Below, one piece after another: positions 17,132 to 26,001 of a stretch of DNA of 64,000 nt (positions within the stretch are counted from its first letter, which is position 1; each line of letters begins with the position of its first letter). The notes below the pieces were generated by a model that saw only the letters and a program-made list of their open reading frames with translations, ran no database searches and was not told the DNA's origin. The stretch is from the NCBI GenBank assembly GCA_040004035.1, contig JAMPLN010000006.1; one strand, written 5' to 3'. Origin of the DNA: Microcoleus vaginatus_C. Its GTDB lineage: Bacteria; Cyanobacteriota; Cyanobacteriia; Cyanobacteriales; Microcoleaceae. The position numbers and the translations under genes are program-made.

Positions 17132-17977
17132 ATGGTTTTAGAATCCAGCAGTAACGTTGACTCACTCAAATCAAGCAATAAAAAAAATAAGGATTTTTAC
17201 TTAGCTGTTCAAATAGCAATAGTGATAGTGTTTTTAGCTATATTGTCCAAATTTTTTATCATAGTTAACGCTGGAGAACGGGGCGTGCTGATGCAGTTTG
17301 GTAAAGTGCAAGAACAGGTACTAGGAGAAGGAATTCACGTAATAGTCCCCACAGTTTATACTGTAAAAAAGTTGAGCGTCAGGGTGCAAAAACAGGAAAG
17401 CTCCGCTGAAGCTTCCTCAAAAGATTTGCAAGATGTTTTCACGGATGTAGCGCTCAACTGGCATATTATCCCTGAAGAAGCAAATGCTATTTTTCAACAA
17501 ATAGGTGACGAGAAAGAAGTCATTGCTCGCATTATAGAGCCTGCTGTTGAAGAAGTATTAAAAGCAGTTATGGCCAAATACACGGCTGAAGAAATAATTA
17601 CTAAACGGGGAGAAGTTAAAGCCGCAGTTGATGATTCTTTGACCTTGAGGCTGGTTACATATCACATTGCCGTTGACGATATTTCTTTAGTACACGTTCA
17701 CTTTTCTAAGCGGTTTAGCGAGGCGGTGGAGGCGAAACAAATTGCCGAACAGGAGGCAAAAAGAGGGGAGTTTTTAGCGCTGAAAGCAGCCAAACAGGCG
17801 GACGCTAAGGTGAATTTAGCTAAGGGAGAAGCCGAAGTGCAAAGGTTGCTGCGGGACAATTTGACTCCAGAACTTTTGGAAAGGCAGGCTATAGAAAAAT
17901 GGGATGGGAAATTGCCGCTGATTGTTGGTGATGGGGGTAAAAATTTATTGGACTTGAGTAAATTGGTTGAGAGATAA
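17132..17977 (+). CDS. SPFH/Band 7 (prohibitin-like) membrane protein
   Basis: 281 aa. A polar N-terminus is followed by one membrane segment (about residues 19-42) and an SPFH domain starting with NAGERGVLMQFGKV, the prohibitin-type motif. The C-terminal third is charged and helical (SEAVEAKQIAEQEAKRGEFL...), as in proteins that form ring-shaped membrane oligomers; relatives often restrain FtsH-type proteases. I prefer ATG 17132, preceded by GGGGTGG, over the TTG at 17099. It lies 53 bases after the EAL regulator in the same direction and may be cotranscribed. Confidence 0.88.
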   Translation: MVLESSSNVDSLKSSNKKNKDFYLAVQIAIVIVFLAILSKFFIIVNAGERGVLMQFGKVQEQVLGEGIHVIVPTVYTVKKLSVRVQKQESSAEASSKDLQDVFTDVALNWHIIPEEANAIFQQIGDEKEVIARIIEPAVEEVLKAVMAKYTAEEIITKRGEVKAAVDDSLTLRLVTYHIAVDDISLVHVHFSKRFSEAVEAKQIAEQEAKRGEFLALKAAKQADAKVNLAKGEAEVQRLLRDNLTPELLERQAIEKWDGKLPLIVGDGGKNLLDLSKLVER

Positions 17978-18004
17978 TTATAATCCTGGACGCACGGGGT
18001 GCCA

Positions 18005-18075
18005 GAAACCGGGTGTTTTTACGACACAATACACGGGGTTTAGCTTCTTATGTCGGTAAAAAACCCGCTTTCTTA
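18005..18075. repeat. Imperfect inverted copy of the AGAAACCGGGT element
   Basis: AGAAACCGGGTGTTTTT and AAAAAACCCGCTTTCT lie as inverted arms about 70 bases apart between convergent SPFH and LysR genes. They belong to the dispersed family seen at 2879 and 37322 and may help to terminate both transcripts. Confidence 0.55.
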
Positions 18076-18098
18076 AGTATTCGTGCCTAAGTCCTGAA

Positions 18099-19040
18099 TT
18101 ACCAATTACCAGCACCTTGACTTAATATCTCTTCAAAAGCTTTAGTAATTCTAGTTTGAAAACGCTGTCGGTGCTTGAGTTTGAAAACAGGTTTAATTAT
18201 TTCAAAACATACATTAGAACTTGGTTGGCTATCTATAATTTTAATCGCTCGCAGTGTAGATAGCTGCAATTCTTTTTTCACCATCAATTCAGGAATAGCC
18301 GCTGCACCTGTGCCGCTTTCCACCACTGCTTTTACCATTTCGCTACTGTTTAAAACTAAAGTTACATTCAATTCATGGGGATTAATTCCCCAACTTTGCA
18401 AAGCTTGTTCCAACATTTGCTGAACTCCCGAACCAGATTCTCGCATCACCCAATCCGTTTTCGCAATTTCCGCTAAACTCACATCTGTTCGTTCAAACCA
18501 AGGGTGAGATTTGCCAACTACAATCAGCAAGCGTTCGCTGCCTACAACTTCTTCTTCCAGAGTGCTCTTAAGCGAAGCTTTAATATCTCCCGTCACTAAA
18601 CCCAAATCAAATGTTCCCGTCGCCGTCCCCGCACAAATTTCTTCGGCATTTGCCAGAGTACAATTCACGCAAATACCAGGATATTTTTGTTTGAACTTGC
18701 TAAGTTTATCAGGCAACCAATAATTGCCAATGGTCAGACTGCAACCCAAGTTTAAATCGCCTCGCTGCAAGTCGTTCAACTCCCGCAAACCTCTCTCAGT
18801 CAAAGCAACTTGGTCGAGAATTTTCTGAGTTTCAACTTGCAGCAACTTCCCAGCATCTGTGATTTCTATCCGGCGGCCGATGCGGTGAAATAGTTTTACT
18901 CCGTATTGCGCCTCTAAGCTTTGGATGGTCGCGCTGACAGCGGGTTGGGTGATGTAAAGTTCCTCGGCTGCGCGACTGAAGTGCAGGTGTTCCGCGACAG
19001 CTAGAAAAACTCGCAGTTGGTCAAGTGTCATTCCGGCCAT
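18099..19040 (-). CDS. LysR family transcriptional regulator
   Basis: 313 aa with a winged HTH (about 5-63: LDQLRVFLAVAEHLHFSRAA through VSATIQSLEAQYGVKLFHR) and a periplasmic-binding-like effector domain (about 92-305). Length and domain order are standard. ATG 19040 follows AAGGG at a good distance. It is divergent from the APC permease gene with about 380 bases between them, the usual position of a LysR regulator relative to its target. Similarity to CbbR/CysB-like regulators cannot be resolved by eye. Confidence 0.93.
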   Translation of the reverse strand: MAGMTLDQLRVFLAVAEHLHFSRAAEELYITQPAVSATIQSLEAQYGVKLFHRIGRRIEITDAGKLLQVETQKILDQVALTERGLRELNDLQRGDLNLGCSLTIGNYWLPDKLSKFKQKYPGICVNCTLANAEEICAGTATGTFDLGLVTGDIKASLKSTLEEEVVGSERLLIVVGKSHPWFERTDVSLAEIAKTDWVMRESGSGVQQMLEQALQSWGINPHELNVTLVLNSSEMVKAVVESGTGAAAIPELMVKKELQLSTLRAIKIIDSQPSSNVCFEIIKPVFKLKHRQRFQTRITKAFEEILSQGAGNW

Positions 19041-19422
19041 GCTGAGTACCCTTTTACTAAATACAGTTATTTTTTGAGATTAAAATCTCTGGCGGCTAAG
19101 CTTTGACCTGAACTTTTTGATCGAGTCTCTGGTACAGGTTGGAATTACCAAAAAAGCACGGTTATTAGCCGTTATTTAAAGTGTCCTTTTAACGTCACGG
19201 GTTTGAGCTTTTGGCGACAGATACGTCTGGTATTCCAACAGTTATTTTGCGGCTGCACTGCATCACTTGCATTTATTAATTCGATAAAAAACAACATTTG
19301 ATTCTACCCCAGAAGGGGATTACAGTTATATTCAAGCTTCTAAGGCAGGGCCCAATGCTGAAGTAGCACCGACAAGTTTAAGCCGATCGCCAAAAGTCGA
19401 TCGACAAAAAGAGAGAAGATAA
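19041..19422. promoter_or_regulatory. Divergent control region between LysR regulator and APC permease
   Basis: About 380 bases with no gene. LysR regulators usually bind T-N11-A palindromes in such divergent regions; several AT-rich candidates exist here but none stands out. AAAGAGAGAAG just before ATG 19423 is the probable ribosome-binding region of the permease. Confidence 0.4.
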
Positions 19423-20925
19423 ATGACTAAGAAAACGCCAAAAAATCAGAGTGCACACGGCTTAAAGCCGGACTGCCTCTCCTTCGGGGAGGTTTTAGCT
19501 CAATCCTTTGCGGTGATTGCACCTACAACTATACCCGCATCTAATCTAGGGTTAATTGTCGCTCTTTCGGGTAACGGGACTTGGCTGAGCTTTCTCATCG
19601 GCTTGATAGGCCTAGTATTTGTCAGCATCAATATCAACCAATTTGCGAGTCGATCGGCTTCTGCCGGTTCTCTTTATTCTTATATTGTTAAAGGACTTGG
19701 CCCGACGGCCGGCGTAATTTGCGGCTGGAGTTTGGTACTGGCTTATCTATTTACTGCGATGTCCGTTTTGTGTGGTTTTGCCAACTTTACGGGTACTTTC
19801 ATCGGTCATTTAGGCATCCATCCGTCACCGATTACGCTGTTAGCGATCGGGGCTGGCGTTGCTTGGTATGCAGGTTATAAAGATATCCAGCTTTCAGCTA
19901 TGGCGATGCTGTGGCTGGAGGGAGCATCAGTGGCGGCGATTTTTATCTTGGGAATTATCATCTGGGCGCACAAAGGTTTTGCCTTAGATATGTCGCAACT
20001 AACTTTGGAAGGCGTAACTCCGGGGAGCATAGCGACGGGACTTGTCTTAGTAATGTTTGGTTTCTCTGGTTTTGAAAGTGCTACATCTCTGGGCGACGAA
20101 GCGAAAAAACCCTTAAAAAATATCCCCAGAGCTGTCATTGGTAGTGCTGTCATGGCAGGCTTATTCTTCGTTCTGATGACCTATATTGAGGTTTTGGGTT
20201 TTAGCGGTACTGGAGTTTCTATTACTAATAGTGAAGAACCTCTGACTTTTCTAGCGCAACAAATCGGGATGGGTTGGCTGGGAGAATTAGTGGCTTTCGG
20301 CGCTTTATTTAGCTTTTTTGCTTGCGTGCTAGGCAGCATCAATCCAGCGGCGAGAGTGTTTTTTATGATGGCCCGCCACGGTTTGTTTCACTCTTCACTA
20401 GGTGTAGCGCATTCATCTAATAGAACTCCCCACGTTGCAGTAACGATGTGTACATTTATGACATTTTTGGTGCCTGCTGTGATGTCTATGTTTAACATCA
20501 AACTGTTCGATTGTATGGGTTATTTGGGGGCAATTTGCAGCTACGGATTTTTAACGGTATACATCTTGATTTCGATCGCAGCTCCGGTTTACCTGCACAA
20601 AATTCGTAAATTGCGCGTGCGAGATGTCCTGTTCTCGGCTGTGGCGATCGCATTTATGATGATTCCGATTGCCGGAAGTGTGGGCATTCCAGGCAGCACT
20701 ATGTTCCCAGTTCCAGAAGCTCCTTACGATGCGTTTCCTTACTTGTTCTTGATGTACTTGGTGGCTACTTGCGGATGGTTTTTCTTGCAGCGGCGGCGCT
20801 ATCCTGGACTTGTGGGTTCGATGGAGCAGGGTATTGACGCAATTCATGCCAAATTCGAGGAAGAAAATGCAATTTACGGCGGTGTTCGATTGAAAGCCGT
20901 CCCCTTTGACAGTGAGCGTTTTTGA
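19423..20925 (+). CDS. APC superfamily amino-acid permease
   Basis: 500 aa with about 12 membrane segments. The N-terminal SFGEVLAQSFAVIAPTTIPAS segment and the helix containing GFSGFESATSLGDEAKKP near 207-224 are typical of APC transporters, where the FxGFE-type segment precedes the conserved cytoplasmic loop. The substrate is likely an amino acid or polyamine, but cannot be assigned. The divergent LysR gene is the likely regulator. A hairpin at 21062-21084 lies between it and the CadD-like pair. Confidence 0.88.
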   Translation: MTKKTPKNQSAHGLKPDCLSFGEVLAQSFAVIAPTTIPASNLGLIVALSGNGTWLSFLIGLIGLVFVSININQFASRSASAGSLYSYIVKGLGPTAGVICGWSLVLAYLFTAMSVLCGFANFTGTFIGHLGIHPSPITLLAIGAGVAWYAGYKDIQLSAMAMLWLEGASVAAIFILGIIIWAHKGFALDMSQLTLEGVTPGSIATGLVLVMFGFSGFESATSLGDEAKKPLKNIPRAVIGSAVMAGLFFVLMTYIEVLGFSGTGVSITNSEEPLTFLAQQIGMGWLGELVAFGALFSFFACVLGSINPAARVFFMMARHGLFHSSLGVAHSSNRTPHVAVTMCTFMTFLVPAVMSMFNIKLFDCMGYLGAICSYGFLTVYILISIAAPVYLHKIRKLRVRDVLFSAVAIAFMMIPIAGSVGIPGSTMFPVPEAPYDAFPYLFLMYLVATCGWFFLQRRRYPGLVGSMEQGIDAIHAKFEEENAIYGGVRLKAVPFDSERF

Positions 20926-21061
20926 TTAGCAGTTACCAGTTCGCTGTTCGGAGAAAGAGTTTTTAAGCAACTGGGTTTTTACTGAGATATTGCACCATTG
21001 TCGATGAGCATTTCAAGGGCGTTGCTCAGCTCAACAGCCCACAATAAAATTTAATTTTTGT

Positions 21062-21084
21062 GGAACGGGCATCTTGCCCGTTCC
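21062..21084. repeat. Perfect hairpin GGAACGGGCA-TCT-TGCCCGTTCC
   Basis: A 10-bp perfect stem with a 3-base loop between the APC permease and the CadD-like gene. Very similar hairpins are scattered in other cyanobacterial genomes. It could end permease transcription; no T-run follows. Confidence 0.7.
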
Positions 21085-21138
21085 GAAGATACGATCCCAG
21101 CAAATACAACCAAATAAAAAATCTGAGGAGAGACAGAA

Positions 21139-21843
21139 ATGAATGAATTACTAACAGCAATTTCTACGGGAATGACAGCTTTTACGGCTACAAACCTTGA
21201 CGATATTCTGATTCTGCTGCTGTTTTTCTCGCAGGTGAATGCAGTATTTCGGCGCAGGCATATCGTCTTCGGTCAGTTTCTGGGCTTTACTGCACTGGTT
21301 TTTGCTAGCCTTCCGGGGTTTTTTGGTCGCTTAATCTTTCCGCCAGATTGGATCGGAATGCTGGGTTTGCTGCCAATTGCGATCGGGCTTAGCCGCTTGC
21401 TGAATCCAGAAACTGACGATTCTGAAGCTGAGGCAGAATTAGAGCAATCTGAGAACTCTTTTTTTAGCAGTTTTCTGTCTCCTCAAACTTACAGCGTAGC
21501 AGCGGTGACGGTGGCAAATGGGGGCGACAATATCGGGATATATGTGCCGCTTTTTGCTAGCAATACTTTAGAAAGTTTGGCGGTGATTCTCGCTGTATTC
21601 TTCGCGATGGTGGGCGCTTGGTGCTACGCTGCTTATCGGTTAATTCAGATGCGGGCGATCGCGGATACTTTGACTCGCTACGGCAATCAGCTTGTGCCTT
21701 TTGTTTTAATCGGATTGGGAATGGCGATTCTGGTGAAAAGCGGGACTCTGGCAAGCCCAACTTTAAGTATAATATCTTTAGTTGGTTGCGCTTTCTGTTT
21801 GATAACTATGAGCAGAGGTAACGCCAGCGAAACTGAAGTTTAG
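21139..21843 (+). CDS. CadD-like cation (cadmium resistance) transporter, copy 1
   Basis: 234 aa with about six membrane helices in two repeated halves. The first half has FTATNLDDILILLLFFSQV and the second TVANGGDNIGIYVPLF, the paired N-x-D-(D/N) motifs of the CadD/LysE-like family. A charged acidic loop (ETDDSEAEAELEQSE) separates the halves. Known CadD proteins give cadmium resistance; the actual cation here is unknown. GGAGAG precedes ATG 21139. A paralogue follows after 20 bases. Confidence 0.85.
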   Translation: MNELLTAISTGMTAFTATNLDDILILLLFFSQVNAVFRRRHIVFGQFLGFTALVFASLPGFFGRLIFPPDWIGMLGLLPIAIGLSRLLNPETDDSEAEAELEQSENSFFSSFLSPQTYSVAAVTVANGGDNIGIYVPLFASNTLESLAVILAVFFAMVGAWCYAAYRLIQMRAIADTLTRYGNQLVPFVLIGLGMAILVKSGTLASPTLSIISLVGCAFCLITMSRGNASETEV

Positions 21844-21863
21844 AAAAGTTGCAGGGACAGCAC

Positions 21864-22526
21864 ATGAATTGGATTGCAGCAGCGATTATTGCCGGAATTA
21901 CATCTTTTGCCGCAACCAATATCGACGATATGGTGCTTTCGATGCTGTTCTTCGCCCAGGTAAATGATACTTTCCGCCCCCGGCATATCTTTGTCGGTAA
22001 GTACCTCGGATTTGCAGCACTCATCGCTGCTAGTTTGCCCGGTTTTTTTGGTGGCTTAATTGTACCGAAAGCTTGGATTGGCTTGCTGGGTTTGGTTCCG
22101 ATCGCGATCGGCATTAGTCACTTAGTCAAGAGAGATAATGAGGAAAATGACGTACAAGCCGTATCGGGCGAATTTAACCGTCAATCTAACTCATCTGTGC
22201 TGTCAAAACTCGCCAATCTTTTCAACCCCCAAACTTTGAATGTGGCTGCGGTAACAGTGGCCAACGGGGGAGACAACATCGGCATCTATTTGCCGCTGTT
22301 TGCTAGCAGCGATTTGCCGAGCTTGGTGGTGATTTTGGCGGTTTTCTCGGTGATGGTAGGTGTTTGGTCTTATGCCGCTTACCGGTTAACTCGCCAAAGG
22401 GCGATCGCCCCTATTTTGACGCGCTATACCAAGGCTGTTGTCCCTTTTGTCTTGATTGGTTTGGGAATATTCATCCTGATTGAAAGTGGTAGTTATCGGC
22501 TGCTTCCGGCATTCCACTCTAACTAA
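21864..22526 (+). CDS. CadD-like cation transporter, copy 2
   Basis: 220 aa, clearly a tandem duplicate of the preceding gene: FAATNIDDMVLSMLFFAQV and TVANGGDNIGIYLPLF match the paired motifs of copy 1, while the linker between the halves is shorter and less acidic. I chose ATG 21864 after AGGGACA rather than the TTG at 21849. The two proteins could form a heterodimer or serve different cations; this is inference. Confidence 0.85.
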   Translation: MNWIAAAIIAGITSFAATNIDDMVLSMLFFAQVNDTFRPRHIFVGKYLGFAALIAASLPGFFGGLIVPKAWIGLLGLVPIAIGISHLVKRDNEENDVQAVSGEFNRQSNSSVLSKLANLFNPQTLNVAAVTVANGGDNIGIYLPLFASSDLPSLVVILAVFSVMVGVWSYAAYRLTRQRAIAPILTRYTKAVVPFVLIGLGIFILIESGSYRLLPAFHSN

Positions 22527-23067
22527 GAATTAGCCCGGAACCCGCTACTTCTATCCCTCTCTAGGTAGATAATTTTCCCGGAATTCCTAACTTCTAACTC
22601 ATCAGTTTTACCGTGCCAATTGTTTTCTTAAAAAAGGTGTATAAATTACTTGCCATATATTACCAAGTATGCTAAGTTAATAATGAACTAATTGACCGAG
22701 CTAAAAGCAGCTTCAAACTAATTTAGCCTCGAAATTTTACGAAAGTTCAAGCCATCTTGTGAGCTAGCAAATTGCCAGACTTAGGCAAGAATATACCTGT
22801 CATTTCAATAAATTCTGTAGTGGTGAATCCAACTCAGCTAAAAACTTGAGGAGGAATCCTTAAAATATCGCCCGAACACTTCGCCACTACCCCACGCCGC
22901 TCGACTTTGACCATAGGTCTAATCCTAAACAACCAGATTTTTAGATTCTGCAAAATTTGGTTTTTCAGGCAAACCAGTTAAAGAGATATCGTTTTTGCCT
23001 AAGTCCTAAGATAGCAAGCAAACAGAAAGTTGGAAAAAACCTGACAATCTAGAAAAGGAGAAAAATT
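22527..23067. other. 541-base intergenic stretch
   Basis: No gene, RNA or strong repeat seen. It is AT-rich near 22620-22690. AAAGGAG at about 23054-23060 is the ribosome-binding site of the next gene. Confidence 0.4.
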
Positions 23068-23733
23068 GTGAAAATCTTCAAATTTGTTTTAGTGCTGTTG
23101 GTAATGGCCGCCAATTTAGTATTCGTTCCCCCATCATGGGCAGATGCTCCAAAAACGCCGAAATATGCGAGCAATCCAGACTACATAGAGGTGACTCAAG
23201 CTCTGAACACTCTCAGGACAGCGAAAGATGCACCCAATCTCGCCCAGACTTATACCCCTGAGCAACTTCAGCAAAAAATCTCTCAATTGGAGTTTCAAAA
23301 ATACACTTTAGAAACGGGAAAACCTTGGGGTCAGTGTCGCAACGAAACCGGAAAAACCCTGGCTGTCTACGGCCCGAAACGCAAAAAAGCAGCTTCTTCT
23401 TCTTACGAGAATGCCCTTTATTTTCTAGCTGACGGCCAAACAACTGAACATAAATGGGATTGCGATGGAATTTATCTACCCAGCGATATCAAAGCAACCG
23501 ATTTAAGAACTACCGATCAACCTTCAGAAGAATTGACTGGCGGTCTAGCTGTTAAGATAGTTGACGGAACTCAAGTTGTAGCCAGAGCTAATCCCGATAC
23601 GGGGGCTGTAGAATTTAACGTTCCTACTGCTAAAGTTTTCCAGCCTGGGGATGCTAATTGGTTTGTTCCTGACGTGACTCAGGCGTACATAGATACGCAA
23701 GTTCCCAACGCACCTACTGAGGAAAATGATTAG
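23068..23733 (+). CDS. Secreted protein of unknown function
   Basis: 221 aa with a clear Sec signal peptide: MKIFK, a hydrophobic core and cleavage after PSWA (about residue 25). The mature part starts with a Pro/Lys-rich helix, then has two cysteines (WGQCRNETG near 92 and KWDCDGIYLP near 130) that could form a disulfide in the periplasm, and a mostly beta C-terminus. The start is GTG with AAAGGAG eight bases upstream. I do not recognise the family. It stands alone upstream of the DUF202 operon. Confidence 0.7.
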   Translation: MKIFKFVLVLLVMAANLVFVPPSWADAPKTPKYASNPDYIEVTQALNTLRTAKDAPNLAQTYTPEQLQQKISQLEFQKYTLETGKPWGQCRNETGKTLAVYGPKRKKAASSSYENALYFLADGQTTEHKWDCDGIYLPSDIKATDLRTTDQPSEELTGGLAVKIVDGTQVVARANPDTGAVEFNVPTAKVFQPGDANWFVPDVTQAYIDTQVPNAPTEEND

Positions 23734-23880
23734 TTTTGGTGAAGTTGTAATGCGATCGCCTGTGTAAAGCCCGTTGCAACGCAAGAACCCGCCGGGGAGC
23801 GATCCCCGGCGAATAATCGTCCCAGCGAAAATATATCGGTTTCCCTTCTTAATTTGACGTTAAAATTAAAAGGTTTATCT

Positions 23881-24303
23881 ATGCTATTAAATTGGAAATC
23901 CACGAAAGTAAATACAGAAAAGATTAAGCGACCCAATCCGTCGCGGGTGCGGGATCACTTGGCAAACGAGCGCACTTATTTAGCATGGATGCGGACAGCC
24001 ATATCGCTGATGGGTTTTGGCGTAGTTATCGTGCGCCTTCGCACCTTTCATCCCCCTCTACTCCCAACTCCCGGCAATGGCTGGAAGTTGGGTTTGCTTT
24101 TTTCAGCAGTGGGTTTGTTGACGGTGTTATTCTCAACTAAGCACTACTTTGGCGTCCGTCACGATATCGATTACGATACTTATGAACCTACCGATCGCTG
24201 GGTAATTCTTTTCAGCCTCGCGATCGCAATCCTAGGGGCTGGGGTAATTTATTATATGTTCACCGTTCCTTCTAGCTCATTTGGTTTGATGGCACCTGAA
24301 TAA
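23881..24303 (+). CDS. DUF202 (YidH-like) membrane protein, copy 1
   Basis: 140 aa. A polar N-terminus leads into VRDHLANERTYLAWMRTAIS, the DUF202 signature, followed by three membrane helices. ATG 23881 follows AAAAGG; the TTG at 23854 is less likely. Function of the family is unknown. It is the first gene of a compact operon with a paralogue 15 bases downstream and a small membrane protein after that. Confidence 0.85.
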   Translation: MLLNWKSTKVNTEKIKRPNPSRVRDHLANERTYLAWMRTAISLMGFGVVIVRLRTFHPPLLPTPGNGWKLGLLFSAVGLLTVLFSTKHYFGVRHDIDYDTYEPTDRWVILFSLAIAILGAGVIYYMFTVPSSSFGLMAPE

Positions 24304-24318
24304 TGGTGGCGGTTTAAT

Positions 24319-24765
24319 ATGAATATTAAAGAGTTCGATCGCGTGCAATTATCGTTCAAACCGATGCAAGTAGATGATGAGAAACCAAAGCAGCAAAATC
24401 TGTCGCGGGCGATCGATCGATCGGCAAATGAGCGCACTTTCTTAGCATGGATGCGGGCCGCGATCGCCCTCATGGCTTTTGGCGTCGTCATCATCCGACT
24501 TCGCGTCGTGCAAATGCCCGTACATTACCGTCAGGCGATGGGGTGGAAGTTGGGTTTAATCTTCTCTCTAATAGGTTGGGTGACAGTCTTAATCTCAACT
24601 AAGCACTACTTCACCGTTCGCCACCAAATTGACCACGATACCTACAATCCCCCAGACGCCATGGTTTTATTTTTCAGTTTTGCTGTGGGCTTATTGGGAA
24701 TTGGAGTAATTTATTCGATTTTGGCAGTCGCCCTGGGCCCAAGTAGTTTTGTAATACCCGATTGA
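24319..24765 (+). CDS. DUF202 (YidH-like) membrane protein, copy 2
   Basis: 148 aa. It repeats the layout of copy 1, with SANERTFLAWMRAAIALMAFGVV and ISTKHYFTVRHQIDHDTY matching the neighbour's ANERTYLAWMRTAISLMGFG and STKHYFGVRHDIDYDTY. The pair arose by tandem duplication, and together they could form a hetero-oligomer in the membrane (inference). Confidence 0.85.
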   Translation: MNIKEFDRVQLSFKPMQVDDEKPKQQNLSRAIDRSANERTFLAWMRAAIALMAFGVVIIRLRVVQMPVHYRQAMGWKLGLIFSLIGWVTVLISTKHYFTVRHQIDHDTYNPPDAMVLFFSFAVGLLGIGVIYSILAVALGPSSFVIPD

Positions 24766-24784
24766 TTATCAATAGGAGTTAACC

Positions 24785-25021
24785 ATGAACAGCGATACAG
24801 TTGCCACGATCGCTTCCATTATCATCTTAACTGCTGCTATCTGGGCAGCATTCGTAGTGCTGGAGACTGTCGCGAAAATAGTCCCTAAATTGCTAGGCGT
24901 CACAGTCGCGATCGGGCTTTTGCTCGTTTACCTGCAATTTTACTGGGGCATCGATACTGCATATCTTTGGCAAACTGTCAAGCATTTACCTGAAGCTTTC
25001 AATTTCTCGATCGGCGCCTAA
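24785..25021 (+). CDS. Small two-helix membrane protein
   Basis: 78 aa, with two hydrophobic segments (about 6-28 and 36-55) and a C-terminal amphipathic stretch. AGGAG precedes ATG 24785 and the gap to the DUF202 gene is 19 bases, so it is the third gene of that operon. No family recognised. Confidence 0.7.
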   Translation: MNSDTVATIASIIILTAAIWAAFVVLETVAKIVPKLLGVTVAIGLLLVYLQFYWGIDTAYLWQTVKHLPEAFNFSIGA

Positions 25022-25110
25022 ACTCGCACCAGCCAGCATTCTCAACCACCTCTCCCTCATCGATATTTTTCTACCGGAAACAAAGTAGATTCAGCCGAGG
25101 GCCAACAAAA

Positions 25111-25128
25111 TACGGTAACTCGATTGAC
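25111..25128 (+). promoter_or_regulatory. Candidate sulfur-regulon operator, site 1
   Basis: TACGGTAACTCGATTGAC, in the same orientation as the gene at 25194. It matches the core TACnGTAAnTCGrT found upstream of the rhodanese, cysE and cysA genes, with a second copy exactly 50 bases downstream. Confidence 0.5.
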
Positions 25129-25160
25129 TTACTAGACATAGCTCAGCTTTGCTGCTAAAC

Positions 25161-25178
25161 TACGGTAAGTCGATCGAG
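25161..25178 (+). promoter_or_regulatory. Candidate sulfur-regulon operator, site 2
   Basis: TACGGTAAGTCGATCGAG, 16 bases upstream of the GTG start at 25194. This is the closest match in this promoter to the sites at 32123, 33831 and 37124. Confidence 0.5.
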
Positions 25179-25193
25179 TAATGAGATATTAAC

Positions 25194-25697
25194 GTGGAAA
25201 ACGCTAAAAAAGTCAGTGAAGAGTACCAGCTTGCAGGACAACTGACCCAACAATTGCCAGAAGCTAAGGGCTTTAACGAAGTCTGGTTTAAAAAAATCCG
25301 AGGCGGGTTGCTTCTGGCAATTGGATATTTGCTATCACCCCTGTGTTGGTGGAACGACATATTTTTCAATCTGCCAATTGCCTACGCCTTTGGGTATATC
25401 TGTAGTGGGCTTTCCCCAGATTTACTGTTTCCCTGCACAATTGTCGGCTACTGGCTTTCCAATATTGCTGGAATTCTGTTGATGCAGCTAGGAACTTTAG
25501 ATGTTTTGACAGACAAACCCAAGGAAAAAAACCTCAAAAAAGAGTTATTGACGGGTTTAGTTTCCTCAACGGCCTTCACTCTGGTCATTGTGGCATTGAT
25601 TCATTTTAATGTTCTCGATACTCCCGATTTCTTTGTCGGCAAGCAGTCGGTTAACCTCACCTCTACTTTACCTATGACGATCGTCACTTCAAGGTAG
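25194..25697 (+). CDS. Small membrane protein upstream of TauE, unknown function
   Basis: 167 aa from a GTG start. A charged N-terminus of about 45 residues is followed by three to four hydrophobic segments (near 40-60, 62-80, 85-105 and 123-140). No family recognised. Its promoter carries two copies of the element that also stands upstream of sulfur genes, so a role in sulfur transport or sensing is a reasonable guess; it could be a small partner of a transporter such as the next TauE-like gene. Confidence 0.65.
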   Translation: MENAKKVSEEYQLAGQLTQQLPEAKGFNEVWFKKIRGGLLLAIGYLLSPLCWWNDIFFNLPIAYAFGYICSGLSPDLLFPCTIVGYWLSNIAGILLMQLGTLDVLTDKPKEKNLKKELLTGLVSSTAFTLVIVALIHFNVLDTPDFFVGKQSVNLTSTLPMTIVTSR

Positions 25698-25781
25698 AAG
25701 ACAAAATATAAACCCCATAAATGAATCCAGGGTTTTTGAGCAGTTACACAGGTACATATAAGAAAATCAGGGAAGTTTTAC

Positions 25782-25798
25782 ACTACAATTTCTGTAGT
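25782..25798. promoter_or_regulatory. Perfect palindrome ACTACA-N5-TGTAGT upstream of TauE gene
   Basis: A 6-bp perfect inverted repeat with spacer ATTTC, about 200 bases before the TauE start. Symmetry fits a dimeric regulator. It differs from the TACnGTAAnTCG sites but shares the ACTAC half. Confidence 0.4.
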
Positions 25799-26001
25799 CT
25801 TGTTTATTTGCATTTACTTACTTTTACCAAGAATATTGTTGCTGAGAACGTGGCAACTCTAAAGCCTTGACGAGACAAATCTTTGGTAAAAAATATTGAA
25901 ATGCAAGTGAGATTTAGCCTGTGTAGCTGTGTTGCAGGAGCCGCCCAAGTTATCTATTTGTTGGTTGGCAGCGCTTAAATACACAGTTTTTGGGCATAAC
26001 C

